From Zhengitettix transpicula (lineage: Eukaryota > Arthropoda > Insecta > Orthoptera > Tetrigidae), in assembly GCA_037074705.1 (NCBI GenBank), contig CM073590.1:207000746-207064745 (forward strand): DNA of 64,000 nt, written 5' to 3'. Shown here piece after piece: positions 1 to 12,576 of the stretch (the stretch's first letter is position 1; each line of letters begins with the position of its first letter). The notes under the pieces are model-generated. The model made no database searches. It saw only the letters and a list, made by a program, of their open reading frames with translations, and had not been told where the DNA came from. Position numbers and translations under genes: made by a program.

Positions 1-172
1 ACCAAATATCTAAGAAAATAAATATAGCGACCTAAATGAACAATAGATGACAAAAAAGAGAACTTAAGGATTAATATTATAATCTAAAAATTGTTCAAAG
101 ATGTTAAATGTTCTGATAAATTTGATTATATACGCTTCCAAGATTTTCTTAATGGGTTAAACAATTCTTTAA

Positions 173-906
173 TCTCTCTCTATATAAAAATTACAGTCTG
201 CACGTGTGTGTGTCCCCTATGCGCTTCTAAACTATTCATCCGATTGTCGGAGTCGTTTCATTTGATAGTGTCATTCCATAATTTTTAAGTGTCTAATTTC
301 AACTCCAAAAGGCAAAGTAGGGAAACACCCTTATCGTACGGGTGGTGGTAGAAAGGGTTTACATAAAAGTAATGAAAAAAAAGACCGATATTAGTGTCGA
401 TTCTGGAGTTATAGGAGTCGCTGAGTTTAATTCTCACATTAACCATGGTGGTTAATGAAATGTTCAACGTCGCGGAGGTGGACGCGATTGACAGAACTTT
501 ATCCGGATTAATTTTGCCATTCTTAAGTTACCTGGTAAATTATTGATTTTGTAAGAGTCTGTATTTAGTTAAAGTTTTTTCTTTACTTCTTTAAGTTACC
601 GGAGTAGTTTTAGACTTTATTAAGTTAGCCAGTATATTTTACTGTTTTAATTCGTCGTTATTTCTAGACAATTTTATTTATAAGGTAGTAATAGAATCCC
701 CGAATACCGTCAGTAAACATCGTGGTTTATTTGAAGTTAGGTGCCAAAGGGTTAGGTCGGGTAGGGGAATATAAATGCGTAAATGTTCCAAACCCTGGCG
801 ACATTGATGCTGGTTAAATGAACTGTTTACCAAGAGGTTAGTGGCGAATTCTTTCCTTTACCGGGATGTTAAATAAATACTCGGGCAACGCCGGACACTC
901 ATCTAG
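173..906 (+). mobile_element. Non-autonomous Helitron, subfamily 1
   Basis: The element starts with TC after a host A (A|TCTCTCTCTATATAAAAA). It ends in CTAG followed by a host T (903-907), the A|T insertion hallmark of Helitrons. About 10 bases inside the 3' end is the imperfect hairpin tract CGGGCAACGCCGG, which is shared with the other copies here. No Rep/helicase frame is present, so it would depend on a partner. Its right half is clearly homologous to 28180-28455. Confidence 0.75.
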
Positions 907-3900
907 TATTAAAAAAAAGAATAATAAATATTACATAAAAGAATAAGTAACAGTAAATGTAACATAAAATAATAATTCATTTTAATATTATATAAAATAC
1001 TATGTTAACAACAGGCATTGAACCAGATCACGCATCTCAAAATTGATTCAAAATTCGTTTATATATTATTAAATAATTAATGGAACCTAATATTTTAAAA
1101 CATTGCGAGTGCATAAAACCAAATTTAGCAGAATTTTCAAAATCATTGACGAAATTTTAGATCGTTTTATTAATTGTTAACTTCTCATCTTTCTTTTCAA
1201 CTATTTTTCCAAATTAAGGGCAAAACGTAGTGTTATTATATTGTTCTCGTTTTATTAATGACATTGGTAATTAATTATTTCTGTGACTGTTGAGCTCTTA
1301 TATATTTTTTGTGCTATTATATATTTGATAAAAATAAATATTAAACTATTGACAATTGACAAGAATTTAATAATTCTAAGGAAGTTATTGTACCGATGAG
1401 AAAATAATATGAATTTTATTTCTTGTTGACAATATCTTTCTCCAACGATTCCGATATTTTTTCGTTTACATTAAAAAAATATAACTGTTGATCAAAACCC
1501 TTCAAAATTAGAAATATGCCATTTGAAAATTACATATCTTATAAAATTTACCGTATTTTTAACGATATGATAATTTTTTAAACGAATCATGTCAACAAGA
1601 ATATTTTTTGTCGCTCCGAATAAAAATAATTGGGTGCGTTGTTTATTGTGTATTTTGAAATTGACTGACCTTATTAAATCATTAATTAGAAGAGACGAAA
1701 ATTAAGATTCCTCTACGTGATCAAGTAGTGAGTTTCATTAACATGTTTTCGATGAATTACTCAACTTCTTTCTTGAACTCACTACATCAACAAACCGTTC
1801 CAATGGAAAGTTATTCAAACAAACAAAAATCTGGACCAGTGATCGAGGACTAATTATTTTTAAGCTGTCTTAACCATCGTATTTTATATATACATATTTA
1901 CCTCACTTTAAGTAAATCGTTTGATAGATAGGCTAAAAATTCACGTAAATATACTATCGTGACTCACGCTGGCCCGTGTCACCTTTTACACGACTCCAGT
2001 TCACAATAAAACAATTCAAGTTAAAAACAATTATAATTTCATTGCAATGTAATTTAAAATTCGAACAGCTGTTAGACTTCACAAATAAATCTTACTTTGA
2101 CATTAAATTTATTTATGTTTCTTTTCGAATTAAATTTTGTTCTCGTCGTTCTGATGAAGTAGTTTAACTTATTACGACAGAAGTATTTATGTAAATGTGC
2201 TTTATTTTTTTATGAAAATACCTAAGAGTTTCAGTTATTTAAACATGCTGAAAAAAGTGACACGCAAACATTAAGAGAATGCGAAATGTTTGTCACTATA
2301 TTTGGTTCGTCGGTAGCTCGAAATGTTAGTAGCTTAATTTCGCCAAGAGCTTGGTATCAGCATACTTTGGTCTCGTTAGGGAATGGTTTTCTTCTGTCCA
2401 GTTGTGCTACACGTTGGCAGCGAAGTGGTACTTTCTTTGAGAGGCTTCACTTTCTCGCAGCTAGCATCCTTGACCCGGTGGCCACTTTCTGTGGTGACCT
2501 GGTTCATGGTGCTTGAATCTGAGTCATATTGCTCTAATTAAAGTCATATCTCTCTCTCTGTATTGCTGTCTCCTAACTAGAAAAACCAGTCGCCGGGTTG
2601 GCAGAGAGTAACTCGCCAACGTACACGAGACTAAAAATCGTGTGACCTTTGATTTTACACATAATTTTTTTCTACTTGAAGGAAATTGTGACTTATTTGT
2701 AAAGTATTGTATTGCGCCGATTTTAGAATTTTTTTGGCTGACCTTTAAGGATTTATCCGCTACCAAATTTAATGATTTATTTCTAACGTTTAAAAAATCT
2801 TACTTGTAGTCGTAATTATCAGCTAACGTACAAAAACTCGTGAAACGTCTCAAAGTTTAATATTACTGATATTAATGAAATTGTTTAATGTTTTCCTGGC
2901 ACTTAATTTATAAAATTATTCGGTAAAAGTACATGTTTAATTTTAATTCTACCCTGATAAGTATCAATACCTTGACTTGGTTTTTGACTCAATCCATAAT
3001 ATTTTTGCAGCTAACAAAATATATTTTCGTACTTTTTTTCACGTAATAAAATTTAAACATGCGTAAATTATCCAGAGATTCAACATATTCCAGGGTTTGA
3101 ATTTTTAAAATACTTTATGATAAATAACCTACGTTAATCCTAACAAATGCTTCATTAATGAGTGATCAGATTTCAATTGAAATAAATTATTCGCGTAATA
3201 TCGAGTATTAGAAAAATGTCTCAGGATAGGTAAATGAACTAACTATATAATTCGACTTCGATTTTATATATTTATGGACTTTGAAAAAAAAATAGAATAA
3301 TTAATTTTTACAACTCTGAGGATTCATTGAATTCTTTTTACAGAAATATATTTCCCAAAAATGCAAATAGACTCACTTTAATAGAATGTCCTCGACATCG
3401 TCAACTACACATTTTACATGCTGTTCGTTCCAGACGAAAATTGCGACAGGACCGGGCTACGAATGTTTACTTCCTCTGTCTCATTGATACATATTACTCA
3501 TAAATAATCCACATCCCCAATTCTGATCACAATTTATTGTACGACGGCTTGAACTCGCACGCCTTTGTGGACCACGCATTTACAAGTCCTCCTAGCAGCT
3601 GTTGTTTGCCCAGTAAACTGTTTGTGGTTAACCGGCTGCTCGTAAATTAAAACTTTAATTTTATTTTTTTATTAAAATTTACCCATTGTACATTTAATGG
3701 CGACCTCAATTTTTGAGGGAACAGCCCAGTGACATATATTCGTTTTACGTATTATTCTCCGTGGGAGAAAGAGAAATAAAAAATTATTAAATAAATGTGG
3801 CTGTTCTATTCAGTAATGAAGAGAAACAAAACAAATGAATACATATACGAAACAGATTTATCAGATTTTGATCAAGATTTTTTATTTTATTTAATAAGTT

Positions 3901-4057
3901 GAAGAAATTTCATCCTAATCGAATAATGACATCACTTTCATATGAACATTAACTCAAATAACCAATGTAATTTCCTAATATTGACTTACAGATTAAAAAC
4001 TTTTAAGATAAATTACAGTGTTGTAAAAGGAATGAAAGTAGTGAAATGCTTATAGTT
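907..4057. other. Unannotated AT-rich stretch
   Basis: No gene or element is recognised. The only base-composition change is a GC-richer patch at about 2280-2650. It is open for 76 codons on the plus strand (2286-2516) but matches no family I know. The rest is AT-rich with stops in all frames. Confidence 0.5.
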
Positions 4058-4132
4058 CTTTTTAGAGTAACAGGTTACATGAGGGTGGTGGTGGTAACTT
4101 CTCTTTAATACCATAGGAAGGAATTTGAAAAA
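4058..4132 (-). mobile_element. Family A retroposon, short 3' end copy
   Basis: Read on the minus strand, this is the last 75 bp of family A (CCTATGGTATTAAAGAGAAG then the CATGTAACCTGTTAC end). It is diverged and strongly 5'-truncated. It matches the 3' ends of the copies at 8040, 11490, 12577, 28463 and 60645. Confidence 0.65.
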
Positions 4133-6229
4133 GTAATTATTTTTGGTTAACGTAGAATTAAATTGAGATGATTACGGTGTGAGATTCGGATTTATTTCAA
4201 TGTAAAAGAATTGTGAGGTGGCAGTGGAAAGGCAACATTGGGGTAAGAAAATAAGGCCGATGGACTAATATAATTCTCAACAAGAACCCAAAGGATCAAG
4301 AAGTTTGAAAACAGTGAATAAGTTTCAGAGAAAAAGCAATTCTTTTTCAATAATTCAATGAATAAAATATATTGATGATAGAGAAAATTTGAATGAAATT
4401 ATGGGAAGGATATTATTGGTAAAAAATTGATTCTGAATAATGTATGATTATGATACTTTTCTGTAAATAAATTAATACGCATTACTTTTGGTTAATTTCG
4501 GATATATTTTATTTCTTCATTTAAACTTTGAAAATTAGATGATGAAAACTCGGTAAGGACACACGATAATTTAATTTTAATTCGCAGTGCTGTATTTCCG
4601 TAATTTCCGAGGCAGACGTGAAGCAGTAGTGTAGGGTAGGTACGTAGTTAGAAAGTCCCGGGCACGAGGTCAAGGTCACTGGGGCTGTATCGAGCGTCGC
4701 CCACGCACGCGCAGCGCTGGGGATCACGGCCAAGGCCACTCAGGTGCAGCTACACCCGACAGTCTACGACTAACCAAAAATATTACAGGAAAACAAAAAT
4801 CAAACTCTTCATTTGCAGTAGATAGTAAGAACATATTAACATTTATAGAGATGAGGTTATACGATGTAAATACTTATAAATTTAGATGTGAAAACATTTC
4901 GTACTCGTTAGAAGCGTTTAACAAACAGACAGTTTTAAAACGTGTTCATCTGATCAGATTTGTAACTCATAATGTCTTCTCTTTACAAAAATCTGGTCAT
5001 TATACCAGTATTTTTAAATCGGAAAAATATACAATAGTCTTATTGAAGCGAAGTAGGCGTAATCTAAATCGTGTACCCCAAAATCTCGAAAGACCTCGTG
5101 GTATAGTTTATCAAGCCGTTGCTAAATTATGTTAAATATTGTTGCACAAGTGTTTCCGAGTTTTCGCTACAAATCGTCGATCCTGGTGAGACTGGTACGA
5201 GAGATACATAATTATAGCTTTCCAATGAATGTCGCAAATACGTCGCCATTCCAAGGACGTCTCCTCTGTGATTGATTTTTCCTGCGAAGGAAAAAAAATG
5301 TTTCTGTATTCTTTTCTTTTCTTTTTGTGCAGAAGTTAATATTGCATAATTAAAGGATCAGAAAAATTATCTTTCATTTGAAAGCATTCTAGGATTTTGT
5401 CTTGAATCCCGCGAATGTTCCAGCAAGAATCATTGGTGCATTAAGACGTAATGAAATTTTCCTATAAACGTTACCAGTGTAAGAATACTTCCAAGCAAAT
5501 CCCAAACGATATATTTAAATTGTGTTCACTTAGCAGATTGAAGGTTAAATAAATACAGATAAATGGAAATTTATTAGAGAATTCAGGAATTTTCATCGTT
5601 ATCAGTAGTGAAGTAAGAGTTAAGAAATTTGTCCGAATAGTTTAGTCTCCCTGTACCTGGTTTTTCCCGCTGCATAAAAAAAAATACTGCTAACACAAGG
5701 CAAATTCCAGGAATCGCTAGTTAGCGACGAAAAAATTGTTTCAAATGGGTACAGTGAAATTAAATTTGAGGTTCGTTAATTTCAAGCTATCAGCAGAGAC
5801 ATTGGGTGAAAAATCCCCTGCAAAAAAGAGATTTTACCTGAATGAAAACAGTGAGAATTAAAATTTGAATTGTTAATTTTATCATTAATATTCATACAAT
5901 TATTGATAGTTTTTCTGTTATTAATGGAATTATTTTTAAATCATTGTTTTTAATTGATTATTAAATATGGAAAGAAATTAAGTGTTATTTTATTTAAATT
6001 AAGTTGTGTATTTTTAAATAAATTAATCTTGTTAAATTTAATTAAAATTTTATTTTACTCCATAAAATATATAATTTTATTTTTATTTATGATGGCATTT
6101 ACCACTAATGGTTATAATGATGATAACATGAAATTAAGGATAATCAAATTGATTATTATTTGAGGATGGAATTTTTATGTCACTCAAACCAAGTACGCAT
6201 GTTGTATAACTTCCCCTTTCTAATAATAA
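4133..6229. other. Unannotated stretch
   Basis: No recognised coding or repeat structure. A GC-richer patch lies at about 4600-4760. An open frame of 94 codons (4851-5135, plus) has no recognisable motif and ordinary AT-rich codon use, so it is treated as chance. Confidence 0.45.
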
Positions 6230-7022
6230 TCTTCTTCTTCTTCTAAATAAAAATGAGTGTATGTACGTAAGTATGTATGTATATATGTATGTTTGTTTGT
6301 TTGTTTGTTCCTTATACAAATCTACACCAAATTTCGTACACGTGTTCTTTGCGACCAGGAAACAAACACTGTTGGAGTGAGACGCGTCTACCACCCCCAG
6401 AAGCGGGGTGGACAGGGTTGGAACTAATTCAACACGCTAAAACAGTCGATATTTCAGTCCGATAAATATTTTTAGGAGTCAAAGATATTGATAGTGTTTC
6501 TACCGATGTTATCTGAATATAATTTTCATCGCCTACCCCCTGGGAAAAGGGCACCCTTAGGGTTTGGGGTGGAGATGCTTTACAGTAAAATAAACCGAAT
6601 ACAGTCAATGGAGTCAAATCGAAGGTTATGGATGTCACTGGGGATAGTTATGAGATTAAACTTGGCATTTACCCCTCAGATGCAGGGGTAGAGGGGTGGA
6701 AATTTTGGAACATGCAAACACGGCAGATATTTGCGTTGAAGAATAATTTTTCAGGGTTAATTATATTGATTGTATTTCTACTGATGTTGTTTGTGTATAA
6801 TTTCAACCCCTCTCGGCATGCGAGGAGAGCACCCTTATGTGTGGGGGTGGAGGGACGTTTCGTATAATTAACGCCAAATAAACCGAGATTCAAGTCAAAT
6901 CGGGGTTATGGATGTCGCTGAGACTAGCGTTACATAAAAATAGCGCAAAAGCAACCAAAATTGGAGTCATATCGTTGGTTATGGATAAATGACATCTCGG
7001 GCAACGCTGGGCACCCAGCTAG
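6230..7022 (+). mobile_element. Non-autonomous Helitron, subfamily 1
   Basis: It begins A|TCTTCTTCTTCTTC and ends CTAG|T at 7019-7023. The 3' hairpin tract TCGGGCAACGCTGG lies just inside the end. Internally it has a GTAT/GTTT simple-repeat lead (6266-6309). Three diverged copies of an internal module follow, marked by 'GGTTATGGATGTC' or a close variant near 6623, 6903 and 6978. Similar module words occur in the copy at 25262-25705. Confidence 0.78.
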
Positions 7023-8039
7023 TTGTCATATAAATACAAGGTGAGGAAGTTTGATTTTTTGAATGAGTAATCAGATATCAGAATTTAATTGCAGTAAATG
7101 TATTACTAATCATAGAAAAAATTAGTAGTGGTATTTATTTTGAATTTTTATAAATTAAAGTACGCATTACAATTACTTCTGATATATCTGTTACTCATCT
7201 ACTGATGAAGGAATTATAAATTATGCCTTGTAAATTATTGTATGCTTGGGGAATTATCGATTTCTTTTAGATACTTTTAGGATTTTGACCAATAGACAAT
7301 CTCAATTTGAAAGTACATGTTTCGGTCCGTTATCTGACATTTCAACTTTTTTGATCCAACATTTGGTGTAATTGCGCTTAAAAATTGAAGTGTTGTTTAG
7401 TAATTATATTAGTCTGTTTTTAATTTTGACGCAAATTTCAGAGAAATGTCTAAATTATTTTATTCCATTTCATTTCCATCACCTAACGTAATGAATACAT
7501 TTGAAGCATTATATAAAAAATTATTGACGCAAACAACTTCGAATTCGAAGTCAGAGAAAACAAGGCCAGTTTCATTAACATAAAACGAAATGTCAGGAAC
7601 CACATGCTCAATGTATCATTAAAATTTTCTCCATTGATTCTACGATAGTTATGGCTATTCAGCAGTTTTGTTGAAAACAATAATCTTTAAAGATTCTATT
7701 GAAATGAATTTTAAGATCCCTTTTTATTATTATTATTAGGCTCTATAATTGACGTAAGATAGTAAATGCAAGACAATCAAGACTTTAGTAGTTTTATGCT
7801 AATAATAAATTATTGTGAATAGCCAATTTGGAGTTCTAGGAATATTAACTTGACTTGGGAATGTTCTGATGAAATAAGTCATTTATCCTTCCTCTTACTT
7901 TTTATTTATAATACTCAAGAAATAAATCAAAAGCTTACGTGAAAAGGTAAATGTACAATAAGAACCGGTAAAGGTCAGCTTATGTATAAAATATACAGAA
8001 AATATCTTAATAATAGAAGATTCTTTATTTTTATTTTTT
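7023..8039. other. Unannotated AT-rich stretch
   Basis: No gene, RNA or repeat is recognised between the Helitron end and the A-tail of the next family A copy. Confidence 0.5.
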
Positions 8040-8578
8040 AATTTTTTTTAGGACAACAGGCTACATGAGGGTGATCCACATTGGGCAACTCCCCTTTAAT
8101 AGCATAGGAAAGGGATTTGAAAAGGGGGATGCGGAAGGGTGGAGGAAGGTAGCCAAGGGTTACTAAGGCCCCCGGGCTATATTTTAAGGATCCTACCCGG
8201 CATTCGCCTAAATAAATGTAGGGAAAACCTTAGAAAAACCTGCATCGGGTAGGTCGGGCATTGGGTACTTGTCCCACGCCCTTCCGATAGCGGGAGAGTA
8301 GTTTGCTGTGGGGACGCAGCATTCCATTCTCCGTGCCTCGACCAGTTTAGGAGGCAGCTGGCCGACTATTCCGATGGGAATAGCGAACAACTCTTACCGT
8401 ATGCCCCAGGTCTGTGACCCAGGAACATACACCTCTCAAAACAGGCCGAGGTGCCTCGGGTTGTGGGAACCTCAGTTAAAAAAACGGAGAGGAAAAGGCA
8501 TACCCAAAGGTAGCCCGTTCGTATCTCTCCTAAAAGGTTCTACCTGCGAGAGAATCCTCTCGCAGGCTTTTTCGCTTC
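8040..8578 (-). mobile_element. Family A retroposon, long copy
   Basis: On the minus strand it runs from a GC-rich hairpin region (8543-8566), through the conserved GC-rich body, to a 3' end of CATGTAGCCTGTTGTCC and an A-run (T-run at 8041-8049 on the plus strand). Copies here share the 3' end and A-tail but differ in 5' start, as expected of target-primed reverse transcription. The body shows no reverse transcriptase. Open frames of 60 codons (sense) and 103 codons (antisense) recur between copies but match no family I know. It may be a SINE or the 3' part of a larger LINE. Confidence 0.75.
8543..8566. repeat. Perfect 10-bp hairpin in family A 5' region
   Basis: CCTGCGAGAG and CTCTCGCAGG are perfectly complementary and separated by AATC. 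A related but imperfect 30-bp unit occurs twice in tandem at 11590-11649 in another family A copy. Confidence 0.85.
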
Positions 8579-8909
8579 GAAGATTCTTTAGTTCACAATA
8601 TTTAATTTATCTAAATTAATTTTATTTAAACCTACAGGAAAAAAAATAGCTGGAAACTTTTATTAATTAATATCAGTTTTGGTGTTCATGAGAACTATCT
8701 TCAGTTTTAATAACAATAAGATTCCAAAATTTGATTTGTTATAAAAATGTAAAAAACCAGTCCTAATAATAATTTTAGGTAAAGAGTTTATTTATTTATG
8801 ATTAATTATGTGTAATAATTACTAAGAAACCTAGTCTCATCAAATTGGTATGATTAAATAAATTTTTTCCCATTACTTCTATTAATTTTTGTATCTAATT
8901 TTGTGGATA

Positions 8910-9667
8910 TCTACTTAATAAAAAATTATGTATATTTGTATGAATGTATTTACGTTAATCTGTATGCATATTTAAACGCGTGGACAGGTTGCAACAAATA
9001 ATTGGTACACATATTCTTCAAACGACGAGAAACGGTACTGTGGGCGTGAGAAATTCCTAGCATAAATATAGAAGGAATATTAATTGAAACACATGATACT
9101 TTTGTGTTAAATTACTGCCCATCAAGATACCACGTCGTCACGAGAGAGAGAGACGTTACTACGCGACCAACAAAGGAAACAGTTCCTTTTTTTTCGTAAT
9201 GAAATAACTCAGAAATATTTTCATTGGATAAAAGTATAATTTTTTCCAGTAATACTCCTTCGAATGAATAAAAAACAATACGAAATACATTATGATAAAT
9301 GCGGAATTTGTAAGTTAATTTTCGTGCCATATTAGTGACTCCAATATGGCGACCATTTGTTTACATTGTTAACCTAGCTAACAATTTAATCTTTCGTAAT
9401 GTCTGAAGACTGAGGGACAATTATATCCTGCAATACTCATGGAATATGTTTAAGTATTCTATTCGTAAAGTAATTCGGAGGTATGTTTGTTGTGTTTGAT
9501 GTATTTTATAGCTGTTCAATTAACAAATTATAGGTCGAAAGTATGTACGGAACTAGGAACATTAAGATTTAGGATAAATAACTTCTTGACGAACGATTAA
9601 TATAGAATTAAATACTTTTTCGGGTTTATATAAATAAGTACACGGGCAACGCCGGGAACCCAACTAG
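8910..9667 (+). mobile_element. Non-autonomous Helitron, subfamily 2
   Basis: It starts A|TCTACTTAATAAAAAATTATG and ends CAACTAG|T at 9668. The 3' hairpin tract ACGGGCAACGCCGGGAACC is shared with subfamily 1, but the interior is unrelated to it. It aligns end to end with 43074-43825. Shared landmarks include CGCGTGGACAG, the GACGTTACTACGCGAC block and TAATATGGCGACCATTTGTT. No coding frame is seen. Confidence 0.78.
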
Positions 9668-9932
9668 TGTTTAATAAAAAAAACATAAATTGTGAAGTGA
9701 AATATATAAAAATAACGCTAGTTTCCTGATTTCTTTTCATTTAATTTTCTGTTCTTTTCAGGTGAAAGACGTTTTTTTAAAAAATACAAACATATGCATA
9801 TACTAAAATATTGTTTTAGCATTAAAATTATTACTCAATTTTTATTGTTATACTTACACTGTACATGTAGCTGCTTCAGAGCAAATGTCCAATTGTAAAT
9901 ATCTACAATTCAGTAATTTTTAGTATTGATTA

Positions 9933-10133
9933 GCCGATCTCCTGTGGTGTAGGGGTCAGCGTGACTGCCTCAGATCACAGAGGTCCCGGTTTCGAATCCC
10001 GGCGAGAGCATGGATATTTGTATGCGTGAGAGAAACTCTCGGCAGATCAGTTCCCCGACTAGAAAAAAAATATTTCACATGCTGAGTCGCTAATAACCGG
10101 AGCTGTTGATGCGTCTGCAATTAAATCAATAAA
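9933..10133 (+). mobile_element. tRNA-derived SINE
   Basis: It has a pol III A box TGGTGTAGGGG (9945-9955) and a B box GTTTCGAATCC (9989-9999, one mismatch to GGTTCGANTCC). The spacing is tRNA-like. A tRNA-unrelated body follows, with the shared words GCTGAGTCGCTAATAACC and GGAGCTGTTGATGC. It ends in an A/T-rich tail near AATCAATAAAAAAGT. Related copies lie at 23724 and 50350 (minus). The acceptor ends do not pair, so this is not a functional tRNA gene. Confidence 0.82.
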
Positions 10134-10295
10134 AAAGTATTGATTAATCTCTGTGACTATGTATCTTTTTTAAAAAAAGCTTTAGGTTTTTAATTTTTTT
10201 ACATTAATTATATATGACTTTTATATTATATGTATTAACAGGAATAATATTTAAAAAAATAGACAAATCAGACAAAATTAATAACAAAACCGCAC

Positions 10296-10336
10296 AACGT
10301 TTCTTCGAACTTTCCGTATAGCCTGTCTTGTGTAAC
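10296..10336 (-). other. Degenerate hammerhead-like 3' half
   Basis: On the minus strand the segment CGGAAAGTTCGAAGAAACGT leads into TGTGCGG. This resembles the minus-strand unit at 45995-46040 (GGAAC...TTCC AGGAACGTTGTG). The CTGANGA half is not recognisable (CTATA). I regard it as a decayed relative of the 45-46 kb units. Confidence 0.3.
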
Positions 10337-10339
10337 AGT

Positions 10340-11489
10340 TCCATATGAAGTAGATAAAATCAAACCGTTTTTAAAGATTTAGTATGCCTTTTATGTATCA
10401 ACATCTTTGATGGACGTAAAAAATATATTTGAATGTACTGTATGTTTATATGCGTGGAAATGTTGCACCTGATTACGGAAAAGTCGAAGGAAAGTTATGG
10501 GATTTTGTTCGGCCATTTTTTAAATATATTCATTACAGTTGAGTGGCCACATAAGCACGAAAACATGTATTGATTCATAAAAATTTATCACTTGTCATTG
10601 TAAATAATAATAATATTCAAAATGCAGACGTTAATATTCAGGTTACTCGAATTATAAGAAAGGAAAAGAAACTCAGCCCGGTGACTGCATCCAAGAGTGT
10701 CTGTCTCCCATAGCTCTGGAATGTCCCTAGTAAGTTCCACCGAGATAATGTGACAATCATGAGTATATAGTCCAAGGACATTAGCGTCGAACTCCAGGGA
10801 GCTGTGACTGGAAGGGTGGAGAATTTCACGCTCGGCGGAGCTCTTAAGCTACAGGAGCAGAAAATTCGTTATGGCTTTTCGGACGGGGATGCTTTCCAGA
10901 GAACTGGGGACGGAAATTGGCTACAGTAGCTCACCAGCAAAGTGGAGCGCTGGACTGGAATGCCATTTTGCAGGACAAAACATGTGCCGTGTAATTGCTT
11001 CCTACACAACAACGAATACCCAAACATTTTGGCAGTAAAAAATGAAACGGTTTTCAAGAACAAAGAAGAGCCCGAAATTCGTCAGTGTATAAACTTTCAC
11101 AGTATTTTGTTGGCAGAATATTATAGAAGCTTACTAAATGCATTTATACTCGTATATTAAACCGAAGTAATTCTAGTGTACCTGAAATACGATTTCAGTT
11201 CAACGATTTAATAAGTTTTGTTAATTGTTAGTTCTAATAAAGACTTTTTCAGATTGCGTTCTTGAATTTACAGAATTTTAAAAATATTTCCGAGAATATT
11301 CATGTGATAGAGAAGCGCTTTATACGGTATTTTATTTATAACGTTACATTCTCCCAAGTAGGAAAAGTCGTTTTAAGCGATAACAAAAATATCTGAGCAT
11401 GAATATTTTTTATTGGGTTTCATCTTCGCTGATAATTTAATGGGAATTTTTTAACTACCATTTGTGGTTTAATGTGTAGGAATCCTGAT
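10340..11489. other. Unannotated stretch
   Basis: A GC-richer patch at about 10640-11000 contains overlapping short open frames on both strands, but none has a recognisable motif. No repeat partner was found in the window. Confidence 0.45.
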
Positions 11490-11567
11490 TAAATCCCTTC
11501 CTATGCTATTAAAGGGGAGTTGCCCAACGTGGATTACCCTCATGTAGCGTGTTGCCCTAAAAAAATA
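11490..11567 (+). mobile_element. Family A retroposon, truncated 3' end (first of a dimer)
   Basis: It contains only the last 70 bp of the family (from AAATCCCTTCCTATGCTATT) plus a short A-run. It is followed directly by a longer copy in the same orientation. The same order recurs at 12577-13128. Confidence 0.75.
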
Positions 11568-11988
11568 AGGCTGTAGGAGGCTAAACGTATGCGAGGGCTA
11601 TTCTCTCCCAGGCAGTAACTGCGAGGGATGTTCTCTCGCAGGCAGAACCTTATAGGAGAAACAGGAAGGGGCTACCTTTGGTATGCCTTTTGCTCTCTCC
11701 GTTTTTGAAGAGCATGCTGCGTCCCCACAGCAAACCCCTCTCCCGGCATCGGAAGGGCGTGCCCAATGCCCGACCTACCTGATGCAGGTTTTTCTAGGGT
11801 TTGTCCTGCATTACTTTTAGGCGAATGCCGGGTAGGATCCTTAAACTATAGCCCGGGGGCCGTAGTTAACCCTTGGCTACCTTCCTCTACCCTTCCGCAT
11901 CCCCCTTTCAAATCCCTTCCTATGCTATTAAAGGGGAGTTGTCTCCATGTGGATTACCCTCATGTAGCCTGTTACCTTAAAAAAAATA
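11568..11988 (+). mobile_element. Family A retroposon with internal deletion
   Basis: It runs from a 30-bp tandem hairpin-like unit (11590-11649), through CTACCTTTGGTATGCC, to the standard 3' end and an A-run. Compared with 30130-30626 it lacks about 160 bp between the CTCTCCGTTTTT tract (11694-11705) and ATGCTGCGTCCCC (11713). That missing block contains the TTCCCACAAGCCGAGG region. Confidence 0.78.
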
Positions 11989-12149
11989 ATAGGAGAGAGA
12001 TCTATGATATACAATCTTGTAGACTGAGCTATATTACTTTCTAGCTTCCAACAACACAACTTAAAAATAGTCCGAAACATTTTAATTTCCAATGAGTACT
12101 ATTTAAATTTTATTATTAAACACATAAACATTAGATTGAACAAAATCCA

Positions 12150-12576
12150 ATGTCCTACTGTCAACCGTCCCCAAACACCTCAAGCCTTATTTTTTCTCGT
12201 ACTCCCTTATTACAAATTTCTACACCACAAATTCATCCAAATATTCAAATAATATCAAATATTCATCATTCACAGATCCATTAATACCCTTTTCCACTTG
12301 AGTAAAAACCACAAGGACCTACTTGACACCTACAGCAAACATTGAATTGTATATAAATTTTCTTGCTCTAAATGTAATTCCTGCTACATAGGGAAAACAA
12401 AACGTTCCCTTAATACACGTATCAAGGAAAATTTGTGTAATATCAAACTTCCCAACGGTAAACAATCTGTAGTCTCCAAACATATCATCTATTCGAAACA
12501 TACATTTGATTTGCAAAATGCTAAGATTATAGACATTGACACCAGGTACAATTCCAGACTCATATCAAGTGACTTC
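12150..12576 (+). pseudogene. Penelope-like retroelement: RT C-terminus and GIY-YIG endonuclease fragment
   Basis: One frame (codons in phase with 12349) encodes a recognisable Penelope-like C-terminus broken by in-frame stops, including one at 12343-12345. From 12205 it reads PYYKFLHHKFIQ, like the region after the RT core in this class. From 12349 it reads VYKFSCSKCNSCYIGKT, then a conserved Arg in the TRIKE segment, then SKHII and HTFDL. This is the GIY-YIG nuclease fold with its CxxC-type Cys pair before CYIGKT. In an intact element this domain nicks target DNA for priming by the upstream RT. The frame is open from 12349 until family A sequence replaces it at 12577. The RT catalytic core is absent. 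The class call is confident; the family within it is not. Confidence 0.8.

Noticed and set aside
2149..2205. Hammerhead core starting CTGATGA
   Set aside because: No GAAA strand at the right distance (GACAGAAG instead) and only a three-pair hairpin.
9402..9430. CTGAAGA inside Helitron (also 43577)
   Set aside because: No GAAA strand follows. It is conserved only because the two Helitrons are homologous.
9933..10005. tRNA gene
   Set aside because: A and B boxes are present, but the acceptor ends do not pair and a shared SINE body follows. Two other copies exist.
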